In this document: one piece after another, positions 1 to 9,486 of the stretch | Layout: every line of letters starts with the position of its first letter | Numbering within the stretch: position 1 is the first letter of the stretch | DNA from: Lineus longissimus | Lineage: Eukaryota > Nemertea > Pilidiophora > Heteronemertea > Lineidae | NCBI RefSeq assembly: GCF_910592395.1 | Contig: NC_088310.1 | Coordinates: forward strand, 11,231,501 to 11,295,500 | Reading direction: 5' to 3' | Length of the DNA stretch: 64,000 nt | The notes under the pieces: generated by a model | The model's database searches: none | Seen by the model: the letters and a program-made list of their open reading frames with translations, nothing else | What the model was told of the DNA's origin: nothing | Made by a program: the position numbers and the translations under genes

Positions 1-187
1 CCGGAGGGCGCTCCGGAAAACTGTTTCAATTCGCCTTCAGTGTGAACGTAGTTGTGATACTGATCGTGTCAGTGAAGTAGGGTTTGTTCGCGTGTAGATT
101 TGATGTAGATGCAGCGTGTATTATTATGATCTCTGTCATATCGCGATTTCATTGATGTTTTGCTGATGACTCGTTATAAGCAGCCTT

Positions 188-296
188 GGTTTTTTCTTCA
201 TCTTACTGCTACCTGCAGTAAAAAGCGCATTTAGACTGTTGATAAGGTGTGGTGTTTTTTCATGGAATTATAATCATTGGTGCGAGTTCTTTTCAG
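188..296 (+). other. Intron end with candidate 3' splice acceptors before the GPCR exon
   Basis: Two acceptor-like sites are visible. A long pyrimidine-rich run ends in CTGCAG at about 213-218, and a shorter one (TTCTTTTCAG) ends at 296. The frame encoding the receptor is open from about 239, but no ATG suitable as a gene start lies upstream and the receptor's first four helices are absent. The AG at 295-296 is therefore the best guess for the exon boundary; it would give a phase-1 intron. This is inferred from sequence alone and needs transcript support. Confidence 0.45.
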
Positions 297-802
297 GACA
301 CGGAACACTGCTGATGACAGTAGAGAATGCTCCTGGACTGGAAAAGCTAGGAACCACAGCACAATTAGCTATTGGAACAATCTTACCATTTGTTATCATT
401 GTATCATGCAACCTTTGGATTTTTAAAGTGTTACACAGGGCATCAAAGAAAAGCATTAGAATGGGCCTCAGCAAAGAGAGCCAGAAGATCCGAGAGAAAG
501 AAACTACCTACTTGAGCAGGATGTTACTCCTTGTCAGCTTTGCATACGTCATAACGTCGATTCCTTTAAGAATTCTTGATGTCATCATAAGGATACCGGA
601 AGTCCTGGCGCCGTACGACCTTCAAGAGGAGTACTGGAGTCTGCGGTATTATTGCCAGTATTTTGTAATGGAGTGTCTCTGGGAGATGAATTTTGGTATC
701 AACTTTTACCTTTATTGTATCGGTGGTGGAAAGAAATACAGAAATGACGTCAGAGAGAGGTTACGAGTTATATTTCCTTGCTTTAGAAGGTTAACAGTCT
801 AG
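297..802 (+). CDS. Rhodopsin-family GPCR, terminal exon (TM5 to C-tail)
   Basis: This exon encodes the last three membrane helices and short cytoplasmic tail of a class A G-protein-coupled receptor at the plasma membrane. TM5 lies at about nt 360-425 (QLAIGTILPFVIIV). It is followed by a basic third intracellular loop, then TM6 at about 520-580 (LLLVSFAYVITSIP) with the usual proline, and TM7 at about 660-720. TM7 carries the NFGINFYLYC form of the NPxxY region, followed by GGGKKYRND, which starts helix 8. The N-F-x-x-Y-C then G-x-K-x-R pattern is typical of invertebrate neuropeptide (FMRFamide-type) receptors, but the ligand cannot be assigned from this part. Stop is TAG at 800-802. The open frame extends back to 239, but with no ATG, so upstream exons must lie outside the window. 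No canonical AATAAA was seen downstream. Confidence 0.75.
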
Positions 803-2250
803 TGTTGATCGCATAAGTGAAAACATTCAGTTTGCGGCTTTGTAAGATCTAATCTCGAATGGAGCAATCATGTCAAATGAATAAGGTTAAACACTTTCAT
901 AATAGCTATGTGTGCGATACCGTGGGACAGAACATGAGATTAGATGCATGATCTGCTGCCGACTTCAATGACTATTGTTACATAGCCTGTACGTTATAAT
1001 GAGATCTCAATAAGCTTTCTTTCTTTTCGCGAGTATGCCATAAATTTTTAGTAATTTTAGTTGTAATAGTTTTGTTTTTTTTTAAAATTAGAATCCCACC
1101 TGAGTCACCATGAAACGTGGGGGAGGATGTTTGGATTCTTGTCCTAACTCAAGCCGATAGAAGACTTGAGTCAGACAGATTTAAAAATGAATTGTTTTTG
1201 TAATAACTGTTTAATTAGATTGAACAAAATAGTCATTGGCATAATCAAGAAAGTGTTATTATCGAAACCTGAGTTCTCTTAAACGAGGCTTACCCTTGGA
1301 AATCAAGATGAGAACTGACTCAACAAAAACCCTACCCCCTCACAATCATATGTTAATTAACCCAACCCCAAATATGTCCAATCAGGTATTCCTCTCAGGT
1401 CCGTAACTACCTTCAAGACCTCGTTCCTCTTGAGCCCCAGATCTCCCGGACCCTTGGAACCTATCCCAAATACTTAACGTCTGGGCCTAGTTCTTTCGTA
1501 TGGCTTCTAAGTCTCTAAAAGTACTATAATTATCAAATGATCATAACCCTTGCTGCCCCAGTAAACAATCCTTTTAACATAGTTTTCCCAAACAAACAAT
1601 TACTACAGCGTTTTATAACCAGGAACGACCAGCTAGTTAACATCCCTCCCCGTCGACACAAGGCAATGTCCCCATTGCGAAATATATACATACATATACA
1701 TTTATTTAAATCAGGAAATTGTTGTTAATAGATACAATCATCATATCAAAATGTGCAAAAAAAAAAAAAAAACAACTTATTATACCATAGGCCTATCCAT
1801 TCTTAACGCCAAAGAAACCCTACGGAACATCTTTAATTTGCATTGAATACCTTTCGAATTAACCGAAATTGCCAACAAAATAGGCCTTATCCTGACTGAA
1901 ATCCTCATTATTTCCCACCACTCTAAACAAAAACTCGGGCCTCAGCGTACAAGTGCTTGCATAATATTATGAACAATTCCAATGCGATTGACAAAACAAG
2001 AGATCAATCTTCAATTTCCATGAATAAGTGAGTGGAACCGGATTCGGTAATCCCCGATTCTCATTATCTATACGTTTAAAAGTTAATGTTCCTGTATGAA
2101 CGTGTACATAGTTCTCCACGGTAATATTCTAACGCCTTCCACGATCCTCGCCCATTTTGTGTCATTCAAACTTACCTATGGAACACTTTTGCATGTTACT
2201 CCATTTGGGCTCAAACACAAGAGTATCCCTTTAATTTTCTAAAGGGAGAA
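803..2250. other. Non-coding AT-rich interval
   Basis: No supported gene was found in this 1.4-kb stretch. The first part probably includes the 3' UTR of the receptor gene. It contains a run of 16 A at 1757-1772, next to an AT-rich stretch at about 1680-1730; such a run can mark an old retroposed tail or simple slippage. A 63-codon open frame at 1537-1728 has no recognisable motifs and is probably chance. Confidence 0.5.
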
Positions 2251-2339
2251 CTGAGTTAACAGCTCGGCCGCCAGGCGGCGCCCTGACCGATCCCGCGAGA
2301 TCGCGCCGATCTCATGCCGCCATATTCAGTCTTTACTCT

Positions 2340-2358
2340 TGTGCTTCTACGAAGCACA
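2340..2358. repeat. Perfect 8-bp inverted repeat with 3-nt loop
   Basis: TGTGCTTC and GAAGCACA flank the trinucleotide TAC, forming a perfect hairpin. It sits in the presumed 5' untranslated or terminal-repeat part of the DIRS-like element. A role in the terminal repeat or circle junction is possible, but only inferred. Confidence 0.4.
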
Positions 2359-2612
2359 TCGTTTTTTCAAAGCTGCCGTGAATTCGATTTAAAACCAAAT
2401 TCAACCAGCCAAGTCTAGACGATTTTTGGGTTCATTCACCTACGGAGTAGACCGCCAAACTAATCTTGGCATTAGTATTGTCCAGTCTATTTAATTATAG
2501 ACCTTTCTTAGCTAGCTTAGTCGACCCGGTGTGACAGCGGATATAGTCCCCCTGGAGTCATAGTCCGGTAGCATTGTATTTGACCAATTAAGCAGCATGA
2601 TCTATTGTACCG

Positions 2613-2624
2613 CTAACCCTAACC
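2613..2624 (+). repeat. Two telomere-like CTAACC/CCTAACC units
   Basis: CTAACCCTAACC is two near-complete metazoan telomeric hexamers (CCCTAA). It is preceded by CG, so the word CGCTAACCC is shared with the core of the 49-bp satellite downstream. Twelve bases can easily arise by chance. Confidence 0.3.
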
Positions 2625-2795
2625 AAAACATTTAGCAATGCGGGCTATTGCTACACGGACTATCAGCCCTAGGACTACTATCCCCGCCACACCGGCTCCA
2701 TTATTTTGATCTTGGTAGGGTAGATTTACGTAGGCTATTCTCCGCTCTATTGTAATGAACAAGACTCAGATCCATTACAATAGTGTTTAATTCAA

Positions 2796-3802
2796 GTGGG
2801 CATGTTTTCCTTTCCATTAATAATTGCGTCCTTTCTGGCCTACTTGGGGTTTCCAGTATTTTTATTGTCATTGGTACCATTTTTTATATGGCGTACCCCT
2901 CCGACGGTATCCTTTGTCTCACCACAAAGGAATGCGTCTGGTGGCGGGAAACGGGCCGCGAAGACGCCTAAACCCTCTTCCGGTTCCGTTTCCGGGCATA
3001 TAACCCGGAGGTCTACCAAACCTCCCCTTCCGTCAGTCGAGTTCCGGTTCCGGCCGAGGCTGCGAAGGATGCGGGATCAGACATTATCAATGTCTGTGGC
3101 CCCAAGGGAGACTTACATCCAGTAAGTCTCCAAGGGTTTAATATACCCCGGACCTCAGGGAACCTTCCGGTTCCTCTGTCGTCCGCTCCCCCGAGTACAA
3201 GCCCTTTGTACCCGCGGGAGCACCCTGCTTTCGGTCCGCCGATTGCAGTTCCGGTTGCTGACGCGGGTTCCCGTTTATCAGTAACCGAAGACTCTACTGG
3301 GGGTTTTTCTCAGTCTTTACTGCGAAATAACCCCAGTCCTCACGGACACAGTAGAGTAGGGACGGACTTTATAACGCCACCTCCGAAACGCCATGCGTCT
3401 TCGGTAACAGCGTTTCCACCCTCCGTACCTCCTTCTAAAAGGGCAACCGGTAGCTCCATACCGGCGAAGGAGTAACGGGCATTTCCGGTTTCGGACTTCG
3501 TCCTGCCGGAAATGCAGGCACCTCCCTACGTTGGCCAACCTCTTAGGTGGAACCAACCGGAAGTGCCACCCCCTCCTCGTAGCAGAGGCGTCGTTCCCAT
3601 GGAACGAGCTACGCAGAGGGGACATCTGAACTCTGGTTCAGAATATGGGCATCTTCCGCTTCCGGAAGACCCATTCGCCCGTACATACGGCTTCGAGGGT
3701 TCGCTTATGCGCTAACCCTCGCCTCAACCGCCCGTCGTTGAGAGAAGCCGCACGTCGGGTCCGGAACCCGAGTCGGGACAGCAACTGTCCGAGCTCATCC
3801 AG
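2796..3802 (+). pseudogene. Decayed 5' part of DIRS-like gag
   Basis: A 109-codon frame at 2796-3125 has a hydrophobic start and then a basic, Ser/Pro-rich stretch (GGGKRAAKTPKPSSG). From 2972 a different frame is open and continues into the main gag frame at 3803. It is broken by TAA at 3473-3475 and TAA at 3713-3715. Composition (Pro, Ser and Arg-rich, no cysteine knuckle) suits the low-complexity N-terminal region of DIRS-type gag. The simplest reading is one gag gene that suffered two nonsense changes and perhaps a frameshift; the original start cannot be fixed. Confidence 0.5.
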
Positions 3803-5080
3803 ATGGTAGCGGGTCTTACTGATAGACTCAGCCATCTGGAGCAGGGTTCCGGTTCCTCTGGTGCGCCTGGTCCCATCGGATACCCACCATCCGACTCCTT
3901 TATTTTAGAGGAACTTTCTGAGAACGAGAGTTCTCAGCCAGGCTACCGCTCCCCCAATCAGGAGGAGCTGTCACCAGAGGAGGCCAGTATCTTGTCGGAT
4001 ATGAGGACACTCAGATCCTTGATCAGAGCATACCTCCCGCAGGATCTGTGCCCTACCCCGCCGGAACTGCCAGCCTTATCAACACCGACCTTTTCACTTT
4101 GGGGACAGGAAGTGGATCCCAATCCACAGGTTTCTCAGGGCTCCACTCGGGCACTTGAATTCCTTCCTTCCTCCCCGTCGGTGGTAGCAGTCTCTGAACT
4201 TTTGGAGCGTACAATCAGAGACTCCCAAGGCGCCCACCAACGTACTTCCGTCCCTGTCCTTCCGGCAGCCGGACCGGAAGCTTGGTGTAAACCGGGGAAG
4301 TTGTTCACGGCACAACTTTCTCCCGTTAGGCAGTACCGCGCTGACTGTTATCGAGTCAGCTCGGCCGGCTGTCCAGCTGCAGCATCGACTTCTATATTAA
4401 AGGACGATGTACAGCTGGACCAACTTGTGCCTAGGGTGACCTCCTCCTCGGCTTACCGAGAACTTAGAGCACAAGAGGGTCTGGCCAAAAACACGTTAGC
4501 GGTGCTCTCCTACGCAGAGCACACTAACCTGGCCCTAGCCAGATCCCTAAAGGATAATGAGTCACTATCTGATGACACAAAATCGCTTGTGACATCCTTG
4601 TCACATTCGATTAGGCACGCTATTGCTCTGTCCGCCAAGACCGCAGCAAATAGCGTCCTACTCCGTAGAGACGCCGCACTGGGCTCTCTCAATGTCATCA
4701 GATCCCTCCAGCTGGAACGGGCCTTAAGAACCGCTCCTATGGACGGTTCTTTCCTGTTCGCAGATTCTGTACAAGAGGCGGCTCAAGTACAGAAAGATTG
4801 GGACAAATTATATGCCCCCACTGCGACACAGAGGGCCAAGACCTCTCTACCTAACGCTAGAAAGATAGAGAGGCCCCAGCAGGCATCGGGTTCAATCCCG
4901 TACGCCAGGCAGGTTCTGCTTAGGCCTACCCCGCCTAGTCAGCCTGCTCCTGCTGGATCCTTCCGACGGGAAGCGGAGGGTCGCCGGACTGGAAAGAGGA
5001 AAAATACTTCCTCTAACCAGGGTGGATCCGGTCCGACTAGGCACTCCTTTCGTCCAAGGGGTGCAGGCCGGAAGAAGTGA
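3803..5080 (+). CDS. gag: DIRS-like gag protein (C-terminal part)
   Basis: This open frame encodes 425 residues directly upstream of, and overlapping by 59 nt, the reverse transcriptase frame. It contains a predicted helical, charged and leucine-rich middle (about residues 210-330) and a basic, Gly/Arg-rich tail that could bind nucleic acid. There is no CCHC knuckle, as is usual for DIRS-type gag. Its role would be assembly of the particle or RNP that packages element RNA. The frame is open upstream from 3716, right after an in-frame TAA, so ATG 3803 is probably internal to the original protein. The assignment rests mainly on position and composition. Confidence 0.6.
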   Translation: MVAGLTDRLSHLEQGSGSSGAPGPIGYPPSDSFILEELSENESSQPGYRSPNQEELSPEEASILSDMRTLRSLIRAYLPQDLCPTPPELPALSTPTFSLWGQEVDPNPQVSQGSTRALEFLPSSPSVVAVSELLERTIRDSQGAHQRTSVPVLPAAGPEAWCKPGKLFTAQLSPVRQYRADCYRVSSAGCPAAASTSILKDDVQLDQLVPRVTSSSAYRELRAQEGLAKNTLAVLSYAEHTNLALARSLKDNESLSDDTKSLVTSLSHSIRHAIALSAKTAANSVLLRRDAALGSLNVIRSLQLERALRTAPMDGSFLFADSVQEAAQVQKDWDKLYAPTATQRAKTSLPNARKIERPQQASGSIPYARQVLLRPTPPSQPAPAGSFRREAEGRRTGKRKNTSSNQGGSGPTRHSFRPRGAGRKK

Positions 5081-7184
5081 CTCCCCCCTCCTTTCTCCTC
5101 CCGGACGCAAAAAGGAGCCGACTCCGGTAGTCGGGGGCCGTCTGCAAAAAATTGCAGACGTTTGGGACGATTGGTGCCCCAAGGGGTCCCCAGTCCCAAA
5201 CATGTTGAGGTACGGAGTGAAGCTAGATTTCAACCGTACCCCCCCGACTACTATATATCCAACCCCAGTTCAGCCACCGAAGGACCCAGTCAAGGCCTCT
5301 GCCCTCCAAGCAGAGGTCGCGACATTACTGGAGAAGCAAGCTATCCAGGTCCTTCAAAATCCATGTTCCCCCGGCTTTTACAGCCACGTTTTCTTGGTTC
5401 CCAAGAAAGCAGGGACATGGAGGCTGATCATAGACCTTTCCAAGTTAAACACCTTCTTGAATGTTCCTCATTTCAGGATGGAAACCACCAGGTCTATAGC
5501 AACGGCGATACAGCCCAACGATTGGGCGGTATCGATGGATTTAACGGATGCGTACTTACATGTACCGATCCATCCAGACTATCAACACTTCCTTCGATTC
5601 CATTACGAAGGAAAGACGTATCAATTCAGGGCCCTGCCGTTCGGTCTGGCATCGGCACCCCTAATTTTTACGATGATAGTCACAGCCTTCGTCGCTCCCT
5701 TTCACGTGATGGGGTTCAAGCTCCATCACTACCTAGACGATTGGCTACTCCGTTGCAAATCGCGGGAACTACTACTGCAACAACTTCAGGTTCTAAAGCA
5801 AAAAGTAGTTTCCGCAGGTTGGATTATCAACGAAACAAAGTCAGAATTCATACCATCCCAAGACTTCGTTTACGTTGGAGTTCGGTTCCTTACGGCCATA
5901 GGGAAAATGCTGCCCCCCCTAGACAGGATAAAGAAAATTATTCATCTCGTCGCAGAATTCAGAGGAAGGACTCAAGCTCCCGCAAGGCGATGCTTGAGCC
6001 TTTTGGGACTTCTGAATTCGGCAGCAGACCAAATCCCTCTTGGCCGTCTATATATGCGTCCCATCCAGATGTTTCTAATGTCTCTATGGAAACCCCACAG
6101 GGACCCATTAGACAAGTTGGTATTGATACCTCAATACCTACTCAAGAACGTCTGGAACTTCTGGGAGTCGGAGACTCGTCTCCAAAGCGGTGTAGATCTT
6201 GCTCCACCGCCCCCAGAAGTGTCCCTGTTCACAGATGCTTCTCTACTCGGGTGGGGAGCACATCTGAACAGCGGGGACATGTCCATAAGGGGTCTATGGA
6301 CAAGGGAGGAGACCATTCTTTCAATAAATATATTGGAAATGAAGGCTGTCCTTCTTGCCGTGAGGGCTCTTTCCCTTCACCTGAAGAATCGGAGAGTAAC
6401 CCTGTTCTCCGACAATTCTACAGTAGTAGCATATGTCAGGAGACAGGGAGGCACAAAGTCCGGCATTCTTTGCCAGCTAACTTGGGAGCTTTACCATCTT
6501 TGTGCCGACCTTGGAGTATCGATATGTGCCAGACACATACCGGGCAAACGCAACATCCTTGCCGACGCCCTGTCCCGTCAGGACAAACTAGTCCAGACAG
6601 AGTGGACACTCCATCAGGAGATTGTAGACGACCTTTGTCGCCTTTGGCAATCTCCGAAGGTAGATCTGTTCGCCACCAGGCTGAACAATCGCCTTCCCAT
6701 CTATTACTCTCCACTTCCGGACGAAGAGACCCTGGAAGTCGACAGCCTTACAGCCTCTTGGGTCGGGCTGAACGCATATGCGTTTCCACCCCTTCCTCTC
6801 ATCCAACCAGTCCTGAACAAGATCTTGACCAGCCACCCGGTGAGAATAACTCTCATCGCACCTTGCTGGCCAAATCAGGCCTGGTTCCCAGCCTTGCTGG
6901 AGCTCCTGATAGACCACCCCAGGAGTCTTCCTACTTGGAAGCACCTCCTGTGGCACCCCCTGGGGAGATGCTACCACCAGAACCCTGGATTTTTCAAGTT
7001 TCACGCCTGGAACTTATCCAGTTGCATCTCCACCAGAGAGGCTTTTCGGACATCGCTGTCAAACGCATGTCCACACCTCAAAGGGGGTCAACCCTTGATG
7101 TGTATCAAGGAAAGTGGTCTACCTTCACTTCCTGGTGCAGGGAGAACGGAGTTAATCCGATCTCTCCCTCTATATACAGATTAG
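5022..7184 (+). CDS. DIRS-like reverse transcriptase / RNase H protein
   Basis: This 720-codon frame is the polymerase of the DIRS-like element and looks intact. The reverse transcriptase includes GTWRLIIDLSKLN near residue 130, the first catalytic aspartate in SMDLTDAYLHVPI (D173), FRALPFGLASAP near 203, and the active-site YLDD at 237-240. RNase H follows with its acidic residues in LFTDAS (D405), NILEMKA (E439) and LFSDNS (D464), then RHIPGKRNILADALSR. After RNase H comes a block beginning VDLFATRLNNRLP and ending near LIDHPRSLP. It corresponds in position to the region between RNase H and recombinase where DIRS elements carry a methyltransferase-like domain; catalytic motifs of a methyltransferase were not confirmed. 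The N-terminal 20 codons overlap gag, and the C-terminal 70 codons overlap the recombinase frame. Confidence 0.88.
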   Translation: MDPVRLGTPFVQGVQAGRSDSPLLSPPGRKKEPTPVVGGRLQKIADVWDDWCPKGSPVPNMLRYGVKLDFNRTPPTTIYPTPVQPPKDPVKASALQAEVATLLEKQAIQVLQNPCSPGFYSHVFLVPKKAGTWRLIIDLSKLNTFLNVPHFRMETTRSIATAIQPNDWAVSMDLTDAYLHVPIHPDYQHFLRFHYEGKTYQFRALPFGLASAPLIFTMIVTAFVAPFHVMGFKLHHYLDDWLLRCKSRELLLQQLQVLKQKVVSAGWIINETKSEFIPSQDFVYVGVRFLTAIGKMLPPLDRIKKIIHLVAEFRGRTQAPARRCLSLLGLLNSAADQIPLGRLYMRPIQMFLMSLWKPHRDPLDKLVLIPQYLLKNVWNFWESETRLQSGVDLAPPPPEVSLFTDASLLGWGAHLNSGDMSIRGLWTREETILSINILEMKAVLLAVRALSLHLKNRRVTLFSDNSTVVAYVRRQGGTKSGILCQLTWELYHLCADLGVSICARHIPGKRNILADALSRQDKLVQTEWTLHQEIVDDLCRLWQSPKVDLFATRLNNRLPIYYSPLPDEETLEVDSLTASWVGLNAYAFPPLPLIQPVLNKILTSHPVRITLIAPCWPNQAWFPALLELLIDHPRSLPTWKHLLWHPLGRCYHQNPGFFKFHAWNLSSCISTREAFRTSLSNACPHLKGGQPLMCIKESGLPSLPGAGRTELIRSLPLYTD

Positions 7185-7684
7185 TTGATTTCTTTATTGA
7201 ATTATTCACGGAAAGACAACTATCTGTCACGGCTATAAAAGGGTACAAGTCCGCCATCGCTTCTACCCTCCGTGTTTTAAGCACCTGGGATCTTCGTTGG
7301 GAGGACCAAATAACCCATCTTTTCAGAGGAATGTTATTAGAGCGTCCTAGACCGTTTCACAACACCCCTAAATGGGATCTTTCTGTTGTCCTTAAGGTGC
7401 TCAGGAGGCATCCTTTTGAACCCATGTCTATTTCATCCATGAAATATCTGACACTCAAAACGGTCTTTCTAGTAGCCTTGGCTACCGCCCAACGGAGATC
7501 AGAGCTCCATGCACTTTCTTTTAAGAAGCTGGCTTTTAGAGAGGGAGGGGAGGTTATCCTGGCTTTCATACCAGGCTTTCTGGCGAAGAACCAGGGACCG
7601 GCCGCCTCTCGGCCCCCGGTTACTATTCCCTCTCTGTCAGGAACGATCTCTTATGATCTTCCTGACAGAACTTTATGTCCCGTC
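6968..7684 (+). pseudogene. DIRS-like tyrosine recombinase, truncated by satellite
   Basis: The frame offset from the polymerase encodes the N-terminal half of a DIRS-type tyrosine recombinase. The first ATG in this frame that fits is at 6968. A core-binding helical domain (LDVYQGKWSTFTSWC, then AIKGYKSAIASTL) is followed by the start of the catalytic domain, with the first catalytic arginine in ATAQRRSELHAL at about 7479-7515. Just after LPDRTLCPV, where family members continue to the His-x-x-Arg and nucleophilic Tyr motifs, coding runs into satellite at 7685. The frame stays open only by chance to 7909. Without the second Arg, His and Tyr this protein could not catalyse integration. Confidence 0.82.
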
Positions 7685-8290
7685 CCATCGCTAACCCGCA
7701 AACTCGCCATGCTCCAACAGCCTCAAATTGATATCGGGTGGGTGATTATATCATCGCTAACCCGCAACCTCACGATGTTTCAACAGCCTCAACGTGATAT
7801 CGGGTGTGTGATAATACCATCGCTAACCTGCAACCTCGCCATTCCTCAAGTGGTGGGTGATAATACCATCGCTAACCCGCAACCTCGCCATGTTTCAACG
7901 AGTGGGTGATAATGCCATCGATTACCTGTAACCTCGCCATTCCTCAACGGGTGGGTGATAATACCATCACTAACCCACAACCTCGCCATGTTTCAACGGG
8001 TGGGTGATAATGCCTTCGCTTACCTGTAACCTCGCCATTCCTCAACGGGTGGATGATAATAGCATCGCTAACCTGTAACCTCGCCATGTTTCAACGGGTG
8101 GGTGATAATGCCATCGCTTACCTGTAACCTCGCCATTCCTCAACGGGTGGGTGATAATACCATCGCTAACCTGTAACCTCGCCATTCCTCAACGGGTGGG
8201 TGATAATACCATCGCTAACCCACAACCTCGCCATGCTTCAACGGGTGGGTGATAATTACATCGCTAACCTGTAACCTCGCCATTCCTCAA
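7685..8290 (+). repeat. Left array edge, copy 1 (paired with 13084-13689)
   Basis: This segment, including the two 66-bp units, matches 13084-13689 at a constant offset of 5,399 bp with only about eight or nine differences. The shared order of unit variants shows that the two edges descend from one sequence rather than arising independently. The match starts exactly where the DIRS coding ends. Confidence 0.85.
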
Positions 8291-9216
8291 CGGGTGGGTG
8301 ATAATACCATCGCTAACCCACAACCTCGCCATGCTTCAACGGGTGGGTGATAATACCATCGCTAACCCACAACCTCGCCATGCTTCAACGGGTGGGTGAT
8401 AATACCATCGCTAACCCACAACCTCGCCATGCTTCAACGGGTGGGTGATAATTACATCGCTAACCTGTAACCTCGCCATTCCTCAACGGGTGGGTGATAA
8501 TACCATCGCTAACCCACAACCTCGCCATGCTTCAACGGGTGGGTGATAATACCATCGCTAACCTGTAACCTCGTCATTCCGCAACGGGTGGGTGATAATA
8601 CCATCGCTAACCCACAACCTCGCCATGCTTCAACGGGTGGGTGATAATACCCTCGCTAACCCACAACCTCGCCATGCTTCAATGGGTGGGTGATAATACC
8701 ATAGCTAACCTGTAACCTCGCCATTCCTCAACGGGTGGGTGATAATACCATCGCTAACCCACAACCTCGCCATGCTTCAACGGGTGGGTGATAATACCAT
8801 CGCTAACCTGTAACCTCGTCATTCCTCAACGGATGGGTGATAATACCATCGCTAACCCACAACCTCGCCATGCTTCAACGGGTGGGTGATAATACCATCG
8901 CTAACCCACAACCTCGCCATGCTTCAACGGGTGGGTGATAATACCATCGCTAACCCGCAACCTCGCCATGTTTCAACGGGTGGGTGATAATACCATCGCT
9001 AACCCACAACCTCGCCATGCTTCAACGGGTGGGTGATAATACCATCACTAACCCACAACCTCGCCATGCTTCAACGGGTGGGTGATAATACCATCGCTAA
9101 CCCACAACCTCGCCATGCTTCAACCGATGGGTGATAATACCATCGCTAACCCACAACCTCGCCATTCCTCAACGGGTGGGTGATAATACCATCGCTAACC
9201 CACAACCTCGCCATGC
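7685..9216 (+). repeat. 49-bp satellite array A (about 31 units)
   Basis: This is a head-to-tail tandem array. A typical unit is 8390-8438; it contains GGGTGGGTGATAATACC, then ATCGCTAACCCAC, and ends with TCGCCATGCTTCAAC. The period was counted as 49 between successive GGGTGGGTGA words. Main variants have CCTGTAACC plus CCATTCCTC, CCCGCAACC plus CCATGTTTC, or GATAATTACATC. The first two units (7685-7750 and 7751-7816) are 66 bp, carrying a 17-bp addition around CAGCCTCAA...GATATC. The array starts at the break in the DIRS recombinase and ends in mid unit at 9216. Confidence 0.97.
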
Positions 9217-9486
9217 CGTACTTCACTGCCGTGGAAGCAAATGTGATCACGGAAATTGGGTCGGAAAGCACTCAAAAGGTGTTGATTTCGTTGCTTCGAT
9301 TTTTTCAAACAACAGTGTTTATGTCATTGACTCGATTTGCTTGGCATCGTCGATATTTGATTCAAACATGTTTTTTCGGCCTTCGATGTGGCGACACACT
9401 CGTTTCGCCCAGTCCACGCGTCTAAAAATAGCTCGGTGGCTTTTGGCGCGAAATGTGAAGAAACAACAGGGGCGAAACCTTTTGAT
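9217..9486 (+). other. 5' region of the transposase/protease module
   Basis: This is unique sequence between the broken end of array A and the first ATG of the module. The coding frame is open from 9361 (after TGA 9358-9360), but codons before ATG 9487 have no clear similarity to anything recognised. It may contain the promoter, an upstream exon or a 5' UTR. No convincing terminal inverted repeat partner was found at the other end of the module (near 13067). Confidence 0.4.

Larger units (their letters stand above)
2250..7684 (+). mobile_element. DIRS-like tyrosine-recombinase retrotransposon, 3'-truncated
   Basis: The order gag, reverse transcriptase/RNase H, tyrosine recombinase in overlapping frames, with no integrase or aspartic protease, is that of DIRS-type elements. 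These integrate through a circular intermediate using a tyrosine recombinase. The left limit is approximate: sequence becomes GC-rich at about 2255-2330, and the first gag-like coding is near 2800. The right end is exact, because recombinase coding stops matching and the 49-bp satellite begins at 7685. The right-hand terminal repeat and the recombinase's C-terminal half are missing, so the left terminal repeat cannot be identified by comparison. The gag part has in-frame stops. The copy is defective. Confidence 0.8.

Noticed and set aside
1-16. Palindrome CCGGAG/CTCCGG at the window start
   Set aside because: It is short, with no context on its left side, so no function can be supported.
1537-1728. 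A 63-codon frame in the AT-rich interval
   Set aside because: It has no motif, low-complexity ending and no supporting signals; it is expected by chance.
4892-5233. Minus-strand frames across the gag/polymerase overlap
   Set aside because: They are shadows of the GC-rich plus-strand coding, with no domain signature.
8390-8400. G-quadruplex potential of GGGTGGGTG
   Set aside because: Each unit has only two G-triplets close together. A quadruplex would need distant units, so the evidence is weak.
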